Part shown: piece by piece, positions 1-8,416 of the stretch
Layout of the letters: each line of letters opens with the position of its first letter
Position numbering within the stretch: the first letter of the stretch is position 1
Source of the DNA: Sinomonas gamaensis
Lineage (GTDB): Bacteria > Actinomycetota > Actinomycetes > Actinomycetales > Micrococcaceae
DNA length: 64,000 nucleotides
Assembly (NCBI RefSeq): GCF_005876955.1
Contig: NZ_SSCL01000002.1
Coordinates: forward strand, 433,489 to 497,488
Direction: 5' to 3'
Position numbers and translations under genes: made by a program
Notes under the pieces: model-generated
Database searches by the model: none
Seen by the model: only the letters and a program-made list of their open reading frames with translations
Told to the model about the DNA's origin: nothing

Positions 1-1
1 G

Positions 2-907
2 CTCGGGCGGGGCAATCCCCGGCGACGCGGCGCCCTGTGGCTGGTGATCGTCGTCGTCCTCGCCGTCCTGGCCGCCGCCGTCGGCTGGTTCTTCGGCTTC
101 GGACCCGGGGCTCTCGCAACGGTGCCCCCGGTGAAGAACCTCACCGTCGCTCAGGCGCAGGCGCTCTTCCAGCAGGCAGGCCTCGCCTTCACGACGCATG
201 ACGTCTTCGACGACGCGATTTCGTCGGGGCTCGTGGTGAGCAGCGTGCCCGATGCGGGCACTCAGGTGCGGAAGTTCGAAGGCGTCCAGGTCATGGTCTC
301 CAAGGGCCCCGAGCTCTTCCCGCTCGCCGACCTCACCTCCAAGAGCCTTCCAGACGCACGCACCGCGCTCAGCGACGCGAAGATGGTCCTCGGTCCTGTC
401 ACGGAGGCTTTCAGCGACACGGCTCCCGCAGGCGTCGTCGTCGCCCAGAACCCTGCCGCCGGCACTCCGCTCAAGCACGGGAGCACCGTGAGCCTCACAG
501 TGTCGAAGGGTCCCCAGCCGATCCCCGTCCCCAAGGTGGTCGGACTGAAGCAGTCAGATGCGGTTGCAGCGCTCCAGGCCGCCGGATTCCGCCCGGTCAT
601 CGACGACGCCACCGTGTTCGACCGCAACGTCCCGGCCGGCTCGGTGTCGGTGCAATCGCCGGCGGCCGGACAGAACGCCACGAAGGGTTCCACCATCACA
701 CTGACCCTTTCCAAGGGGCCACGCATGGTTCACGTGCCCAGCTTCGTGGGTCAGCAGGTCAGCGTCGCCCAGGATGCTCTCCAGAAGCTTGGGTTCACCG
801 TCAAGGTGGAGAACATCCTGGGCGGGTTCTTCGGCACCGTCCGCGCCCAGGATCCTGTGGACCGCGACGTTCCGGAGGGATCGACCATCACCCTCACCGT
901 GGTCTGA
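2..907 (+). CDS. Ser/Thr protein kinase, C-terminal PASTA part (PknL-like), truncated by window edge
   Basis: The frame is open to the left edge, so only the last ~300 residues are visible. A basic stretch is followed by a single hydrophobic membrane segment (about nt 30-105) and then four consecutive PASTA repeats (about nt 119-314, 314-518, 518-728 and 728-904). Each repeat has the 'VP.vvG....A...L...G' opening and a 'V.vSKGP' type ending. This is the extracellular sensor half of a membrane Ser/Thr kinase; PASTA domains are known to bind peptidoglycan fragments. The catalytic domain lies outside the window. The neighbouring class II DAHP synthase suggests the PknL locus of actinobacteria, which is an inference from gene order. 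The GTG at 44 is an internal codon, not the start. Confidence 0.85.
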   Translation, partial: LGRGNPRRRGALWLVIVVVLAVLAAAVGWFFGFGPGALATVPPVKNLTVAQAQALFQQAGLAFTTHDVFDDAISSGLVVSSVPDAGTQVRKFEGVQVMVSKGPELFPLADLTSKSLPDARTALSDAKMVLGPVTEAFSDTAPAGVVVAQNPAAGTPLKHGSTVSLTVSKGPQPIPVPKVVGLKQSDAVAALQAAGFRPVIDDATVFDRNVPAGSVSVQSPAAGQNATKGSTITLTLSKGPRMVHVPSFVGQQVSVAQDALQKLGFTVKVENILGGFFGTVRAQDPVDRDVPEGSTITLTVV

Positions 908-924
908 CCGGCCGTCGCCGCAGG

Positions 925-2316
925 TCAGCGCCGGGTGAGCGCCTCAGAGACGAGGAACGCCATCTCAAGCGACTGCATGTGGTTGAGGCGCGGATCGCAC
1001 ACGGACTCGTAACGATCCTCGAACGCCGCCTCGTCGATGGGGTCTGAGCCGCCGAGGCACTCGGCAACGTCGTCGCCGGTCATCTCCATGTGCAGGCCGC
1101 CGGGCACCGTGCCGAGCGCATGGTGCACCTCGAAGAACCCGCGCACCTCGTCCACGACGTCATCGAACCGGCGGGTCTTGTAGCCGTTGCGGGAGGTCAC
1201 AGTGTTGCCGTGCATCGGATCCGTGACCCAAAGTACCTGTGCGCCCGAGGCGGTGACCTTCTCGACCACCGCCGGCAGCTTCTCGCGGATGTTCTTCGCT
1301 CCCATGCGGGTGATGAACGTCAGGCGACCCGGCTCCCGCTCGGGGTCGAGCCTGTCGATGAGCCGCAGCGCGTCGTCGCCCGTGACCCCAGGGCCGAGCT
1401 TGACGCCGATCGGATTGCGGACGCGGGATAGGAAGTCGACGTGCGCGTGGTCAAGCTCGCGCGTGCGCTCCCCGATCCAGAGGAAGTGGGCCGACGTGTC
1501 GTACGGGAGCCCGGTGCGTGAGTCAATGCGGGTGAGGGCCCGTTCGTAGTCGAGCAGGAGTGCCTCGTGGCTCGCGAAGAACTCCACGCGCTTGAGCGCC
1601 TCGAAATCGGCCCCGCACGAATCCATGAACTTCACGGCGCGGTCGATCTCGCGCGCGAGAGACTCGTAGCGCGCATGCGCAGGGTTCCTCGTGAAGCCCT
1701 GATTCCAGGCGTGGACGAGGCGGAGGTCCGCGAAGCCGCCCTGCGTGAAGGCGCGGATGAGATTCAGGGTGGCGGCCGAGGTGTGGTACGCCTGCAGCAT
1801 CCGGCGGGGATCGTGGGCCCGCGACTCGGGGGTGAACTCATAGCCGTTGACGATGTCGCCGCGGTAGGCAGGCAGGGTCACGCCCTCGCGCGTCTCCGAG
1901 TCGGACGAGCGCGGCTTGGCGAACTGCCCGGCCATCCGCCCCATCTTGATCACCGGCATCGCCGCGCCGTAGGTCAGGACGACGGCCATCTGCAGGATGG
2001 TCTTGACCCGCGCGCTGATGCGGTCCGCGGTCGCGGCCTCGAACGTCTCGGCGCAGTCGCCGCCCTGGAGGAGGAAGGCCCTCCCCTGGGCGGCGTCCGC
2101 GAGACGATGGCGGAGGAGGTCGACCTCGCCGGCGAAGACGAGCGGCGGCAGGATCGAGAGCTCCGCGACGGATCGCGCGAACACGTCCGTGTCCGCCCAC
2201 GAGGGCTGCTGGGACGCGGGGAGGGACCGCCAGTCGTCGAGCCCCGGGTAGTCCGCGGCACCGCTCTGGGACGTGCTCGTGAAGGGGGCCGGCGGAGGGG
2301 TGGAGAGTTGAGTCAC
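925..2316 (-). CDS. aroG: 3-deoxy-D-arabino-heptulosonate-7-phosphate synthase, class II
   Basis: This 463-residue protein catalyses the first step of the shikimate pathway: phosphoenolpyruvate plus erythrose 4-phosphate to DAHP. Class II signatures are all present: RMAGQFAKPRS, LPAYRGD.VNG, GVKLGPG and TDPMHGNT. The length matches the plant-like/actinobacterial class II family. It converges with the kinase gene, leaving 17 bp. The GTG start at 2316 has no Shine-Dalgarno sequence. Instead a TAGCCT -10 hexamer ends 6 nt upstream, so the mRNA is probably leaderless. Confidence in function is very high. Confidence 0.96.
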   Translation of the reverse strand: MTQLSTPPPAPFTSTSQSGAADYPGLDDWRSLPASQQPSWADTDVFARSVAELSILPPLVFAGEVDLLRHRLADAAQGRAFLLQGGDCAETFEAATADRISARVKTILQMAVVLTYGAAMPVIKMGRMAGQFAKPRSSDSETREGVTLPAYRGDIVNGYEFTPESRAHDPRRMLQAYHTSAATLNLIRAFTQGGFADLRLVHAWNQGFTRNPAHARYESLAREIDRAVKFMDSCGADFEALKRVEFFASHEALLLDYERALTRIDSRTGLPYDTSAHFLWIGERTRELDHAHVDFLSRVRNPIGVKLGPGVTGDDALRLIDRLDPEREPGRLTFITRMGAKNIREKLPAVVEKVTASGAQVLWVTDPMHGNTVTSRNGYKTRRFDDVVDEVRGFFEVHHALGTVPGGLHMEMTGDDVAECLGGSDPIDEAAFEDRYESVCDPRLNHMQSLEMAFLVSEALTRR

Positions 2317-2322
2317 GAGACA

Positions 2323-2328
2323 AGGCTA
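2323..2328 (-). promoter_or_regulatory. -10 element for leaderless aroG mRNA
   Basis: Read on the minus strand this is TAGCCT, followed by 6 nt and then the GTG start at 2316. Transcription would begin at or next to the start codon. The same TANNNT-6 nt-start layout recurs at glk, dinB, the MocA-like gene, the TIGR01777 gene and ggt in this window. Confidence 0.55.
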
Positions 2329-2368
2329 GCTCAGGGGCGCGGACCCCAGCGGCGAGCTGACGACGGCG

Positions 2369-3109
2369 TTACGCGGCCGGCGTCGTCCCCTCGCCAGAGG
2401 CCTTGCCCAGCGCCTGCCGCCCCTCCCGCTCCGCGGCCAGCTGGGCCTTCACGGCGGCGGCGTAGACGTCGGCATATTCCTGACCCGAGAGACGCTGGAG
2501 CTCCTGCATGATCCGGTCGGTGACAAGCCGTTGGACGGCCCGATCGTCCGCGCTGTCGTAATACTCGGAGAAATCCAGCGGGCGGCCGAAGATGATGCCG
2601 ACCCGGCGGATGGAGGGGAACCGTTGCCCGATGGGCTGCACCTTCTCCGTGCCGATCATGGCCACGGGCACCACTGGGACCCGGGCCTCGAGGGCGAGCC
2701 GGGCCACGCCGACCTTCCCCCGGTAGAGCCGCCCATCGGGAGAACGGGTGCCCTCGGGGTAGATTCCGAGCAGTCCACCGCCCCGGAGGACCTCAGCCCC
2801 GGCACCGAGGGAGGCGCTCGACGCGGCACCCCCGGAACGGTCCATGGGGAGCTGGTTCGTGAGCCGGAAGAACGCGGCCGTGAGCCTGCCCTTGAGCCCC
2901 GTGCCCGTGAAGTACTCCTGCTTGGCGAGGAACACCACCGGCCGGCGCACCATGAGGGGCATGAAGATCGAGTCTGAGAACGAGAGATGGTTCGAGGCGA
3001 GGATGGCTGCCCCGTTCTCGGGTACATTGCTGCGGCCCTTGACCCAGGGCCGGAACAAGAGCTTGACGATCGGTCCGATGAAGATCAGCTTGAGGGCCCA
3101 GTAGATCAA
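2369..3109 (-). CDS. plsC: 1-acyl-sn-glycerol-3-phosphate acyltransferase (PlsC/LPLAT family)
   Basis: The 246-residue protein has the HX4D acyltransferase motif (N-H41-LSFS-D46) and the substrate-binding EGTRS motif (119-123), with a hydrophobic N-terminus that should attach it to the inner membrane face. It would acylate lysophosphatidate to phosphatidate in phospholipid synthesis. The start is a TTG at 3109, preceded by GAAAGG at suitable spacing. A gene of this family beside class II DAHP synthase and near glk is a conserved actinobacterial arrangement. The exact acyl acceptor cannot be read from sequence. Confidence 0.9.
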   Translation of the reverse strand: MIYWALKLIFIGPIVKLLFRPWVKGRSNVPENGAAILASNHLSFSDSIFMPLMVRRPVVFLAKQEYFTGTGLKGRLTAAFFRLTNQLPMDRSGGAASSASLGAGAEVLRGGGLLGIYPEGTRSPDGRLYRGKVGVARLALEARVPVVPVAMIGTEKVQPIGQRFPSIRRVGIIFGRPLDFSEYYDSADDRAVQRLVTDRIMQELQRLSGQEYADVYAAAVKAQLAAEREGRQALGKASGEGTTPAA

Positions 3110-3170
3110 CGCTTGCCTTTCAACGCAGCGTGCCGCTTGCCATCACTCTAGTCAATGACACGATGGGGGC

Positions 3171-3926
3171 ATGGGGACGCGCGAGCGGAATTCGGGCCAG
3201 CGGTGGGGTGTGGCGATGTGCCACGGCTTTTCGGGAACGCGTTCCTCGGTTGCGCCGTGGGCTGAGGGCCTCGCCGCCCGTGGGTTCGATGTGGAACTGC
3301 CGCTCCTGCCGGGACACGGCACCGACTGGCGGGACCTCGAGCGGAGGCGCTGGCGAGAATGGACCGAGACGTTCGAGGACGCCTACGCTCGGGTGGCCGC
3401 CCGGAATGACGTGGTCTTCGTGGCGGGGCTGTCGATGGGCGGAGCGATCGCCCTGCTCACGGCGAGCCGACTGCCGGTGGCGGGGATCGCCGTCGTCAAC
3501 CCCGGTCTGGACTTCTATGACTGGAGGGTGCGCTACATCAGCGCGATCCGCCTCATCATGCGAACTGCCGCGCCGATCGAGGAGCCGTCCGCCCCGGAAC
3601 CCGTGGGCGACGAAGGAGACTACTCGATCACCCCGCTCGCCGCGGTCCATGAGCTCAAGCGCCTCTTCCGCGCCGCCGACCGGGCTCTGCCGCGAGTCAC
3701 CGCCCCGCTGCTCGTCTTCAAATCCGACGTCGACCCGGTGGTGCCGCCGTCCTCGGCACGGCGCATCTTGCGCCGCGCGGGCAGCAGTCATGTCGACTTC
3801 GTTCCGCTGCATTCGAGTTCGCACGTCGCCACGAGGGATGCCGAGGCCCCGCTCATCGTTGAGCGGACCGCCGAATTCTTCGCCCGCTGCGCGGCCAGCG
3901 CCGCGAGTCCGACGGTCGGAGCCTGA
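3171..3926 (+). CDS. alpha/beta hydrolase (carboxylesterase / monoacylglycerol-lipase type), first of tandem pair
   Basis: A 251-residue cytoplasmic alpha/beta hydrolase. The oxyanion-side HGF motif lies near residue 18, the nucleophile elbow is G-L-S88-M-G-G, the acid is in FKSDVDPVVPP and the catalytic histidine is in SSSHVATRD. It resembles bacterial monoglyceride lipase/carboxylesterase (EstA-like) proteins. It is divergent from plsC with a 61-bp gap and is followed 10 bp later by a clear paralogue with the same architecture. A lipid- or acyl-ester-related role is inferred from the neighbours; the substrate is unknown. Confidence 0.85.
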   Translation: MGTRERNSGQRWGVAMCHGFSGTRSSVAPWAEGLAARGFDVELPLLPGHGTDWRDLERRRWREWTETFEDAYARVAARNDVVFVAGLSMGGAIALLTASRLPVAGIAVVNPGLDFYDWRVRYISAIRLIMRTAAPIEEPSAPEPVGDEGDYSITPLAAVHELKRLFRAADRALPRVTAPLLVFKSDVDPVVPPSSARRILRRAGSSHVDFVPLHSSSHVATRDAEAPLIVERTAEFFARCAASAASPTVGA

Positions 3927-3936
3927 TCGGGGCATA

Positions 3937-4713
3937 ATGCTTGACATGAACAGCGTCACGGCGACGGTCGGTGTCGCCCTGAGCCATGGCTTCACGGGGA
4001 GCCTTGCGAGCGTGACCCCGTGGGCCGACGCCCTCCGGTCCGAAGGCTTCCGCGTGGAGACTCCCCTGCTTCCGGGTCACGGGACCAGCTGGGCTGACCT
4101 CGCGAAGCGGTCGTGGCGCGAATGGTATGAAACCTACGAGTCCGCATACCTCGAGCTCGCGGCGGAATGCCAGGTCGTCGTCGCTGCGGGGCTCTCCATG
4201 GGCGGCGCGCTGGCGCTGCGCCTCGCCGCGCTCCACCCCGTTGCCGCCGTGGCGGTCGTCAACCCCGCCCTGGTGGTCGACGATCCCCGGTCCTCGATGT
4301 CGGGGGTCATGCGGTACGCGGTGCGCTCGGTCCCTGCGATCGGCAACGACATCAAGCGCCCGGGCCAGGACGAGCAGGCCTACAGTCGCGTTCCCGTAAC
4401 GGCCGCGCATCAGCTCAAGCTCCTCTTCAGGAACACGGTGTCCCTTCTCCCCCGCGCCACCGCACCGCTCCAGGTCTTCCGGTCCGCCGTCGACCACGTC
4501 GTCAAGAGCGAGCGCAGCATCGGGGCGATCACTAGATACTACGGCGGTTCCGACATCCGCTTCGTGCGCCTCCCTGACAGCTACCACGTGGCAACTCTGG
4601 ACAATGACGCCGGAGCCATCTTCGCGCGGTCTGTGGAATTCTTCCGGGAGATCGCTGCGGCTTCTTCACCCGCTTCCGTCGGCGACGCCGAACCCACTGA
4701 GGAGCACGCATGA
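3937..4713 (+). CDS. alpha/beta hydrolase, second of tandem pair
   Basis: The 258-residue paralogue of the preceding hydrolase has the matching SHGF, LLPGHGTSWADL and GLSMGG motifs and a C-terminal SYHVATLD catalytic histidine region. Two starts are possible. ATG 3937 has GGGG upstream. ATG 3946 (MNSVTATVG) sits 7 nt after a CATAAT -10-like element and would be leaderless. The frame stays open further left to 3130, but that stretch is antisense-like sequence over the first hydrolase and is not coding. The stop overlaps the next ATG by 4 bp, implying translational coupling. Substrate unknown. Confidence 0.85.
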   Translation: MLDMNSVTATVGVALSHGFTGSLASVTPWADALRSEGFRVETPLLPGHGTSWADLAKRSWREWYETYESAYLELAAECQVVVAAGLSMGGALALRLAALHPVAAVAVVNPALVVDDPRSSMSGVMRYAVRSVPAIGNDIKRPGQDEQAYSRVPVTAAHQLKLLFRNTVSLLPRATAPLQVFRSAVDHVVKSERSIGAITRYYGGSDIRFVRLPDSYHVATLDNDAGAIFARSVEFFREIAAASSPASVGDAEPTEEHA

Positions 4714-5279
4714 ACGGCCGTCCGGACCCGGACCGCGCCGACCACGAGGCCGACGACGACGTATGGCGCGACCTGGTCGCGCGGCTTCGCTCAGACGACC
4801 CGAGGCTGGATCCCGGGTGGTCCGACGACGAGTTCGGACCGGCTCCGCTCGAGCCCTCCGCGGCCGAGCGGGCTGCGGCGTCCCAGCCAGGCGAGCGCTC
4901 CGCACCTCACCGAGAAGACGCCCGAGACCCCGGATTCGACGCCTTCGACCCGCTGGGCCTGGCCAAACCTCACGCCGAGCCGTCCCGCCGTGAATCCTTC
5001 GGCGAACCGTTCTCTCACGACGACGAGCCCGACGGCGACGGGGAGTTTGTCCCAGAGGAGCCCGAGCCCGTGCTTGCCGGCGCTGATCCGGCGAGCGTCG
5101 TGGCGTGGGTCGGCGCGCTCGGCGCCCCCGCGGGCCTGCTTCTGTCCGCCCTGTTCTGGCGGGGAATCCCCGCGTGGGCCATCGCCGCGCTGGTCGCGAG
5201 CTTCATCGCCTCCGTCGGGTACCTCATCATGCGCCTTCCGCGGGACAAGGACGAGGACGACGACGGCGCCCGCATCTGA
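4710..5279 (+). CDS. conserved hypothetical membrane protein, acidic N-terminus and two C-terminal TM helices
   Basis: The 189-residue protein begins with ~125 hydrophilic, Asp/Glu/Pro-rich residues that look disordered. Two hydrophobic helices follow at about 128-172 (VVAWVGALGAPAGLLLSALF and AIAALVASFIASVGYLIMRL), then a short charged tail. Its ATG overlaps the stop of the upstream hydrolase (ATGA), so it belongs to the same operon. I recognise no family function. Small membrane proteins of this shape are common next to hydrolase genes in Micrococcaceae. It could anchor or scaffold, but nothing in the sequence proves that. Confidence 0.7.
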   Translation: MNGRPDPDRADHEADDDVWRDLVARLRSDDPRLDPGWSDDEFGPAPLEPSAAERAAASQPGERSAPHREDARDPGFDAFDPLGLAKPHAEPSRRESFGEPFSHDDEPDGDGEFVPEEPEPVLAGADPASVVAWVGALGAPAGLLLSALFWRGIPAWAIAALVASFIASVGYLIMRLPRDKDEDDDGARI

Positions 5280-5295
5280 GCGGGCGCCCTCACCC

Positions 5296-5335
5296 CAGCG
5301 GGAAAGAGCGCAGCGGGAAAGAGCTCAGCGGGCCC
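5296..5335. repeat. 15-bp tandem duplication across the 3' end of glk
   Basis: Two 15-bp copies (CAGCGGGAAAGAGCG and CAGCGGGAAAGAGCT) lie head to tail at 5296-5310 and 5311-5325, with a partial third copy (CAGCGGG) inside the glk coding end. The repeat includes the glk stop codon (TGA on the minus strand, at 5325-5327). It looks like a local slippage duplication and is one of several at gene 3' ends in this window. Confidence 0.75.
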
Positions 5336-6353
5336 AGCCGGCTGCCCGCGCGTTGACGCGCGAGAGGTCGGCTGCCCCGATCAGCCCTGCCTGAGGACCG
5401 AGTTCGGCGCGGTCGATTCGCGCGGCTGGCCGGAAGCCCCGTCCAGTGAGGTTTCGGGCGAACGCCCGGCGAGCGGGGCCCAGAAGCAAGTCACCAGCGT
5501 CGCAGAGGCCACCGCCCACGACGAAGGTCCCGGGATCGAGGGCCGCGGCGAGATTCGCAAGGCCCAGTCCGAGCCATTCGCCCACGTCCTCGAGGAGTTC
5601 GCGCGAGGTCGGATCGCCCTTCCGGGCGAGATCGGTGACGACTGCTCCGGTGATGGCGTCGATGTCACCGCCCACAGCCTTCAGGATCTCTTGGGCGACG
5701 GGCGAATTTGCCCGCGCCAGCTCGCGCGCCTCGCGGCCCAGCGCGTTCCCTGAGGCGTACTGCTCCCAGCAGCCGCGATTCCCGCATTCGCAGCGATGCC
5801 CGCCGGGCATGATGATCTGGTGCCCGAACTCCCCGGCGACCCCGTACCGGCCGCGCTCGAGCCGCCCGCCGATGACCATGGCGCCGCCGATTCCGGTGCC
5901 CAGGGTGATGCAGACGAGGCGCTGTTCCCCTCGCCCGGCCCCGAAGCGCCATTCCGCCCAGGCAGCAGCGTCGGCGTCGTTCGTCAGGAGGACCCTTCGC
6001 CGGAGGAGCCGCTCGAGGTTGTCCCGGAGAGGCTCGTTCCGCCAGGCGAGGTGCGGGCTGAAGAGCACGGTCCCGCCCTCGAGGTCCATCCACCCGGCAG
6101 CCCCGATCCCCACGGTGGCTACCCGATGATTTCCGCTCAGCTCCTCGACGAGCTCGGCGATGACGCGCTCGACCTCCCGTGGCTGCGAACCCGGCGTGGC
6201 CCGGCGCGCCTCGCGGAGGATCTGCCCGTCGGCATCCACCACTCCAGCTGCGACCTTCGTCCCCCCGATGTCGATGCCGATGGCGAGGCCACGGCGACGA
6301 AGACGGGGGCCGGCAGGGCGTCGCGGAGGGAGGGGACGTCGCGGAGTGGGCAC
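5325..6353 (-). CDS. glk: ROK-family glucokinase
   Basis: A 342-residue sugar kinase that phosphorylates glucose to glucose-6-phosphate in the cytoplasm. ROK hallmarks are present: the phosphate-binding DIGGTK motif, GEFGHQ, and the zinc-binding CECGNRGCWEQ motif. The GTG at 6353 lacks a ribosome-binding site but has TAAACT ending 6 nt upstream, so a leaderless message is likely. The first ~22 residues are Arg/Pro-rich and unlike the family, though no later start codon is obvious. Placement near plsC and aroG matches the glk locus of other actinobacteria. Divergent from fadD across a strong palindrome. Confidence 0.9.
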   Translation of the reverse strand: MPTPRRPLPPRRPAGPRLRRRGLAIGIDIGGTKVAAGVVDADGQILREARRATPGSQPREVERVIAELVEELSGNHRVATVGIGAAGWMDLEGGTVLFSPHLAWRNEPLRDNLERLLRRRVLLTNDADAAAWAEWRFGAGRGEQRLVCITLGTGIGGAMVIGGRLERGRYGVAGEFGHQIIMPGGHRCECGNRGCWEQYASGNALGREARELARANSPVAQEILKAVGGDIDAITGAVVTDLARKGDPTSRELLEDVGEWLGLGLANLAAALDPGTFVVGGGLCDAGDLLLGPARRAFARNLTGRGFRPAARIDRAELGPQAGLIGAADLSRVNARAAGWAR

Positions 6354-6359
6354 CGGGCC

Positions 6360-6365
6360 AGTTTA
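6360..6365 (-). promoter_or_regulatory. -10 element for leaderless glk mRNA
   Basis: TAAACT on the minus strand, 6 nt before the GTG start at 6353, with no Shine-Dalgarno sequence in between. Confidence 0.5.
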
Positions 6366-6400
6366 GTGGCGCGCGGCGGGCCGCCAGTCCACGCAGGGGA

Positions 6401-6430
6401 CCCCAATGTTACTCACTAGTAGCATTGGGG
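6401..6430. promoter_or_regulatory. 30-bp palindromic candidate operator between glk and fadD
   Basis: The arms CCCCAATGTTACT and AGTAGCATTGGGG are inverted repeats with a single mismatch around a 4-bp centre (CACT). It lies in the 156-bp divergent glk/fadD gap, 36-65 bp upstream of the inferred glk transcript start and about 80 bp upstream of fadD. The TTACT...AGTA core resembles TetR-family fatty-acid regulator sites. Neither gene is transcribed into it from outside, so an operator is more likely than a terminator. Confidence 0.5.
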
Positions 6431-6509
6431 ACGTGGCGAGGGCCACAGTGGCCACCAGCTTGGCTAAGGTTGAGGTACGTACCCATGAGGGCACAGCAAA
6501 GGAGTCAAC

Positions 6510-8324
6510 GTGCGCGAGAAGATCGTCCCGCCCCTCGTTCCCCACGCGGTAGCACGAAATATCACCGACTTCGTCATCGAGCAGGCCGAGAAGCCAGCCA
6601 ACCCGGCCATCTTCGCGCGCCGTTCCGCGGGCGGGGAATGGCAGGACGTCCGTGCCGCCGAATTTCGCCGCGATGTCGAGGCGATCGCCAAGGGGCTCAT
6701 CGCTGCCGGCATCAGCGCGGGCGACCGCGTGGGCATCATGGCTCGTACGTGCTACGAGTGGACCCTCGTGGACTTCGCCATCTGGTTCGCAGGCGGCGTC
6801 TCGGTTCCCATCTACGAGACCTCCTCGCCCTCGCAGGTGGCCTGGAACCTCGGGAATTCCGGGGCGGTCGCCGCGTTCGGCGAGGCCCCCCACCATGAGG
6901 ACATCATTCGGCAGGCGGTCGATTCCGAGGGGCTCAACCTCGCGCACGTGTGGCAGATGACGCCCGCTGGCCTTGACCTGCTGCGGGCTGCCGGGAGCAG
7001 CGTGAGCGACGAACAGCTCGAGGCGCGGCGCTCCGCCGTCGGCCTCGACTCCCTGGCCACCATCATCTATACCTCGGGAACACTGGGCCGGCCCAAGGGG
7101 TGCGAGCTCACGCACCGCAACTTCGTCGAGCTGTCAGAGAATGCCGCGGCGGCCCTCAACGAGGTGGTCTCCCCCGGCGCGAAGACCATCATGTTCCTCC
7201 CGCTCGCCCACGTCTTCGCACGCTTCATCTCCGTGCTGACCGTGGCCGCCGGGGTGCAGGTGGGGCACACCCCGGACATCAAGCATCTGCTCGCGGACCT
7301 GCAGAGCTTCCAGCCGACCTTCATCCTCGCCGTGCCCCGCGTCTTCGAGAAGGTGTACAACTCCGCCGCCACGAAGGCCGAGAACGAGGGCAAGGGTCGC
7401 ATCTTCGAGCTCGCGGCTGAGACCGCGATCGCGTGGTCCGCCGCCCACGACGACGGCGGGCGCCCCGGTCTGGGCCTTCGCCTCCGGCACAGCCTGTTCG
7501 ACGTGCTCGTGTACCGCAAGCTGAGGGCGGCGATGGGCGGGCACATCCGCTTCGCCGTCTCGGGCGGCGGTCCCCTCGGCAAGCGGCTCGGCCACTTCTT
7601 CCACGGGATCGGCCTCCTCGTGCTCGAGGGCTACGGCCTGACCGAGACGACCGCGCCGATCAGCGTCAACACGCCGTCTCTGGTGAAGATCGGCACGGTG
7701 GGCGCACCGCTGCCCGGCAACGCCGTGCGCATTGCGGACGACGGCGAGATCCTCGCCAAGGGCGTGAGCGTGATGCGCGGCTACTATCGGCTTCCCGAGC
7801 TCCAGGCCGAGACCTTCACCGATGGCTGGTTCCACACGGGGGACATCGGAGAGCTCGACGCCGATGGCTACCTGACGATCACGGGCCGCAAAAAGGAGAT
7901 CATCGTCACCGCCGGTGGCAAGAACGTGGCTCCAGCCCAGCTGGAGGACCAGATCCGAGCCGACGCGCTCGTGTCCCAGGTCGTCGTCGTCGGCGAGGGG
8001 CGGCCCTTCATCGCGGCTCTCGTCACGCTCGACGAGGAGGCCCTGCCCGGCTGGCTCGAGCGGCACGGCGAACCCGCCCTGAGCATGGCGGAGGCCGCGG
8101 AGAGCGAGACGGTGCGACGGCACGTTCAGGGCGTGATCGACCTTGCGAACTCGACAGTGTCGAAGGCCGAGGCGATCCGCGCGTTCCGCGTTGTGCCCAC
8201 GGACTTCACCGAGGAGTCGGGTCATCTGACACCGTCGATGAAGGTCAAGCGCGCCCAGATCATGGCGGACTTCGGGCCAATCGTCGAGGAGATCTACGCC
8301 ACGCCCAAGCCCAGCACCGTCTGA
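6510..8324 (+). CDS. fadD: long-chain fatty-acid--CoA ligase (FadD15-like, AMP-forming)
   Basis: The 604-residue acyl-CoA synthetase activates fatty acids to acyl-CoA via an acyl-adenylate. It shows the large N-terminal domain, the P-loop-like YTSGTLGRPKG motif (about 187-198), the GYGLTETTAP motif and the C-terminal hinge DGWFHTGDIG followed by GRKKEIIVTAGGKNVAP. The start is GTG 6510 with AAAGGAG upstream. The P-loop motif has Leu192 where nearly all family members have Thr or Ser. Synteny with aroG/plsC matches mycobacterial FadD15. A palindrome upstream may mediate lipid-responsive control. Confidence 0.93.
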   Translation: MREKIVPPLVPHAVARNITDFVIEQAEKPANPAIFARRSAGGEWQDVRAAEFRRDVEAIAKGLIAAGISAGDRVGIMARTCYEWTLVDFAIWFAGGVSVPIYETSSPSQVAWNLGNSGAVAAFGEAPHHEDIIRQAVDSEGLNLAHVWQMTPAGLDLLRAAGSSVSDEQLEARRSAVGLDSLATIIYTSGTLGRPKGCELTHRNFVELSENAAAALNEVVSPGAKTIMFLPLAHVFARFISVLTVAAGVQVGHTPDIKHLLADLQSFQPTFILAVPRVFEKVYNSAATKAENEGKGRIFELAAETAIAWSAAHDDGGRPGLGLRLRHSLFDVLVYRKLRAAMGGHIRFAVSGGGPLGKRLGHFFHGIGLLVLEGYGLTETTAPISVNTPSLVKIGTVGAPLPGNAVRIADDGEILAKGVSVMRGYYRLPELQAETFTDGWFHTGDIGELDADGYLTITGRKKEIIVTAGGKNVAPAQLEDQIRADALVSQVVVVGEGRPFIAALVTLDEEALPGWLERHGEPALSMAEAAESETVRRHVQGVIDLANSTVSKAEAIRAFRVVPTDFTEESGHLTPSMKVKRAQIMADFGPIVEEIYATPKPSTV

Positions 8325-8343
8325 GTACCGTCCGAGAACGCCC

Positions 8344-8385
8344 AACGGCCGGTGGGGCAGCGTCTCCGCTGCTCCACCGGCCGTT
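8344..8385. terminator. bidirectional terminator between fadD and pyc
   Basis: A 19-bp stem with one G-U pair (AACGGCCGGTGGGGCAGCG against its complement), TCTC loop, followed by TTTTCGG-like sequence on the plus side. It sits between two convergent genes and can serve both. Confidence 0.85.
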
Positions 8386-8416
8386 TTCGGCGTTCGGTCG
8401 GCTTGTTCGCCGTCGG

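Noticed and set aside
3130..3936. Upstream extension of the second alpha/beta hydrolase
   Set aside because: It overlaps the first hydrolase in another frame and has shadow composition; the family N-terminus starts at 3937 or 3946.
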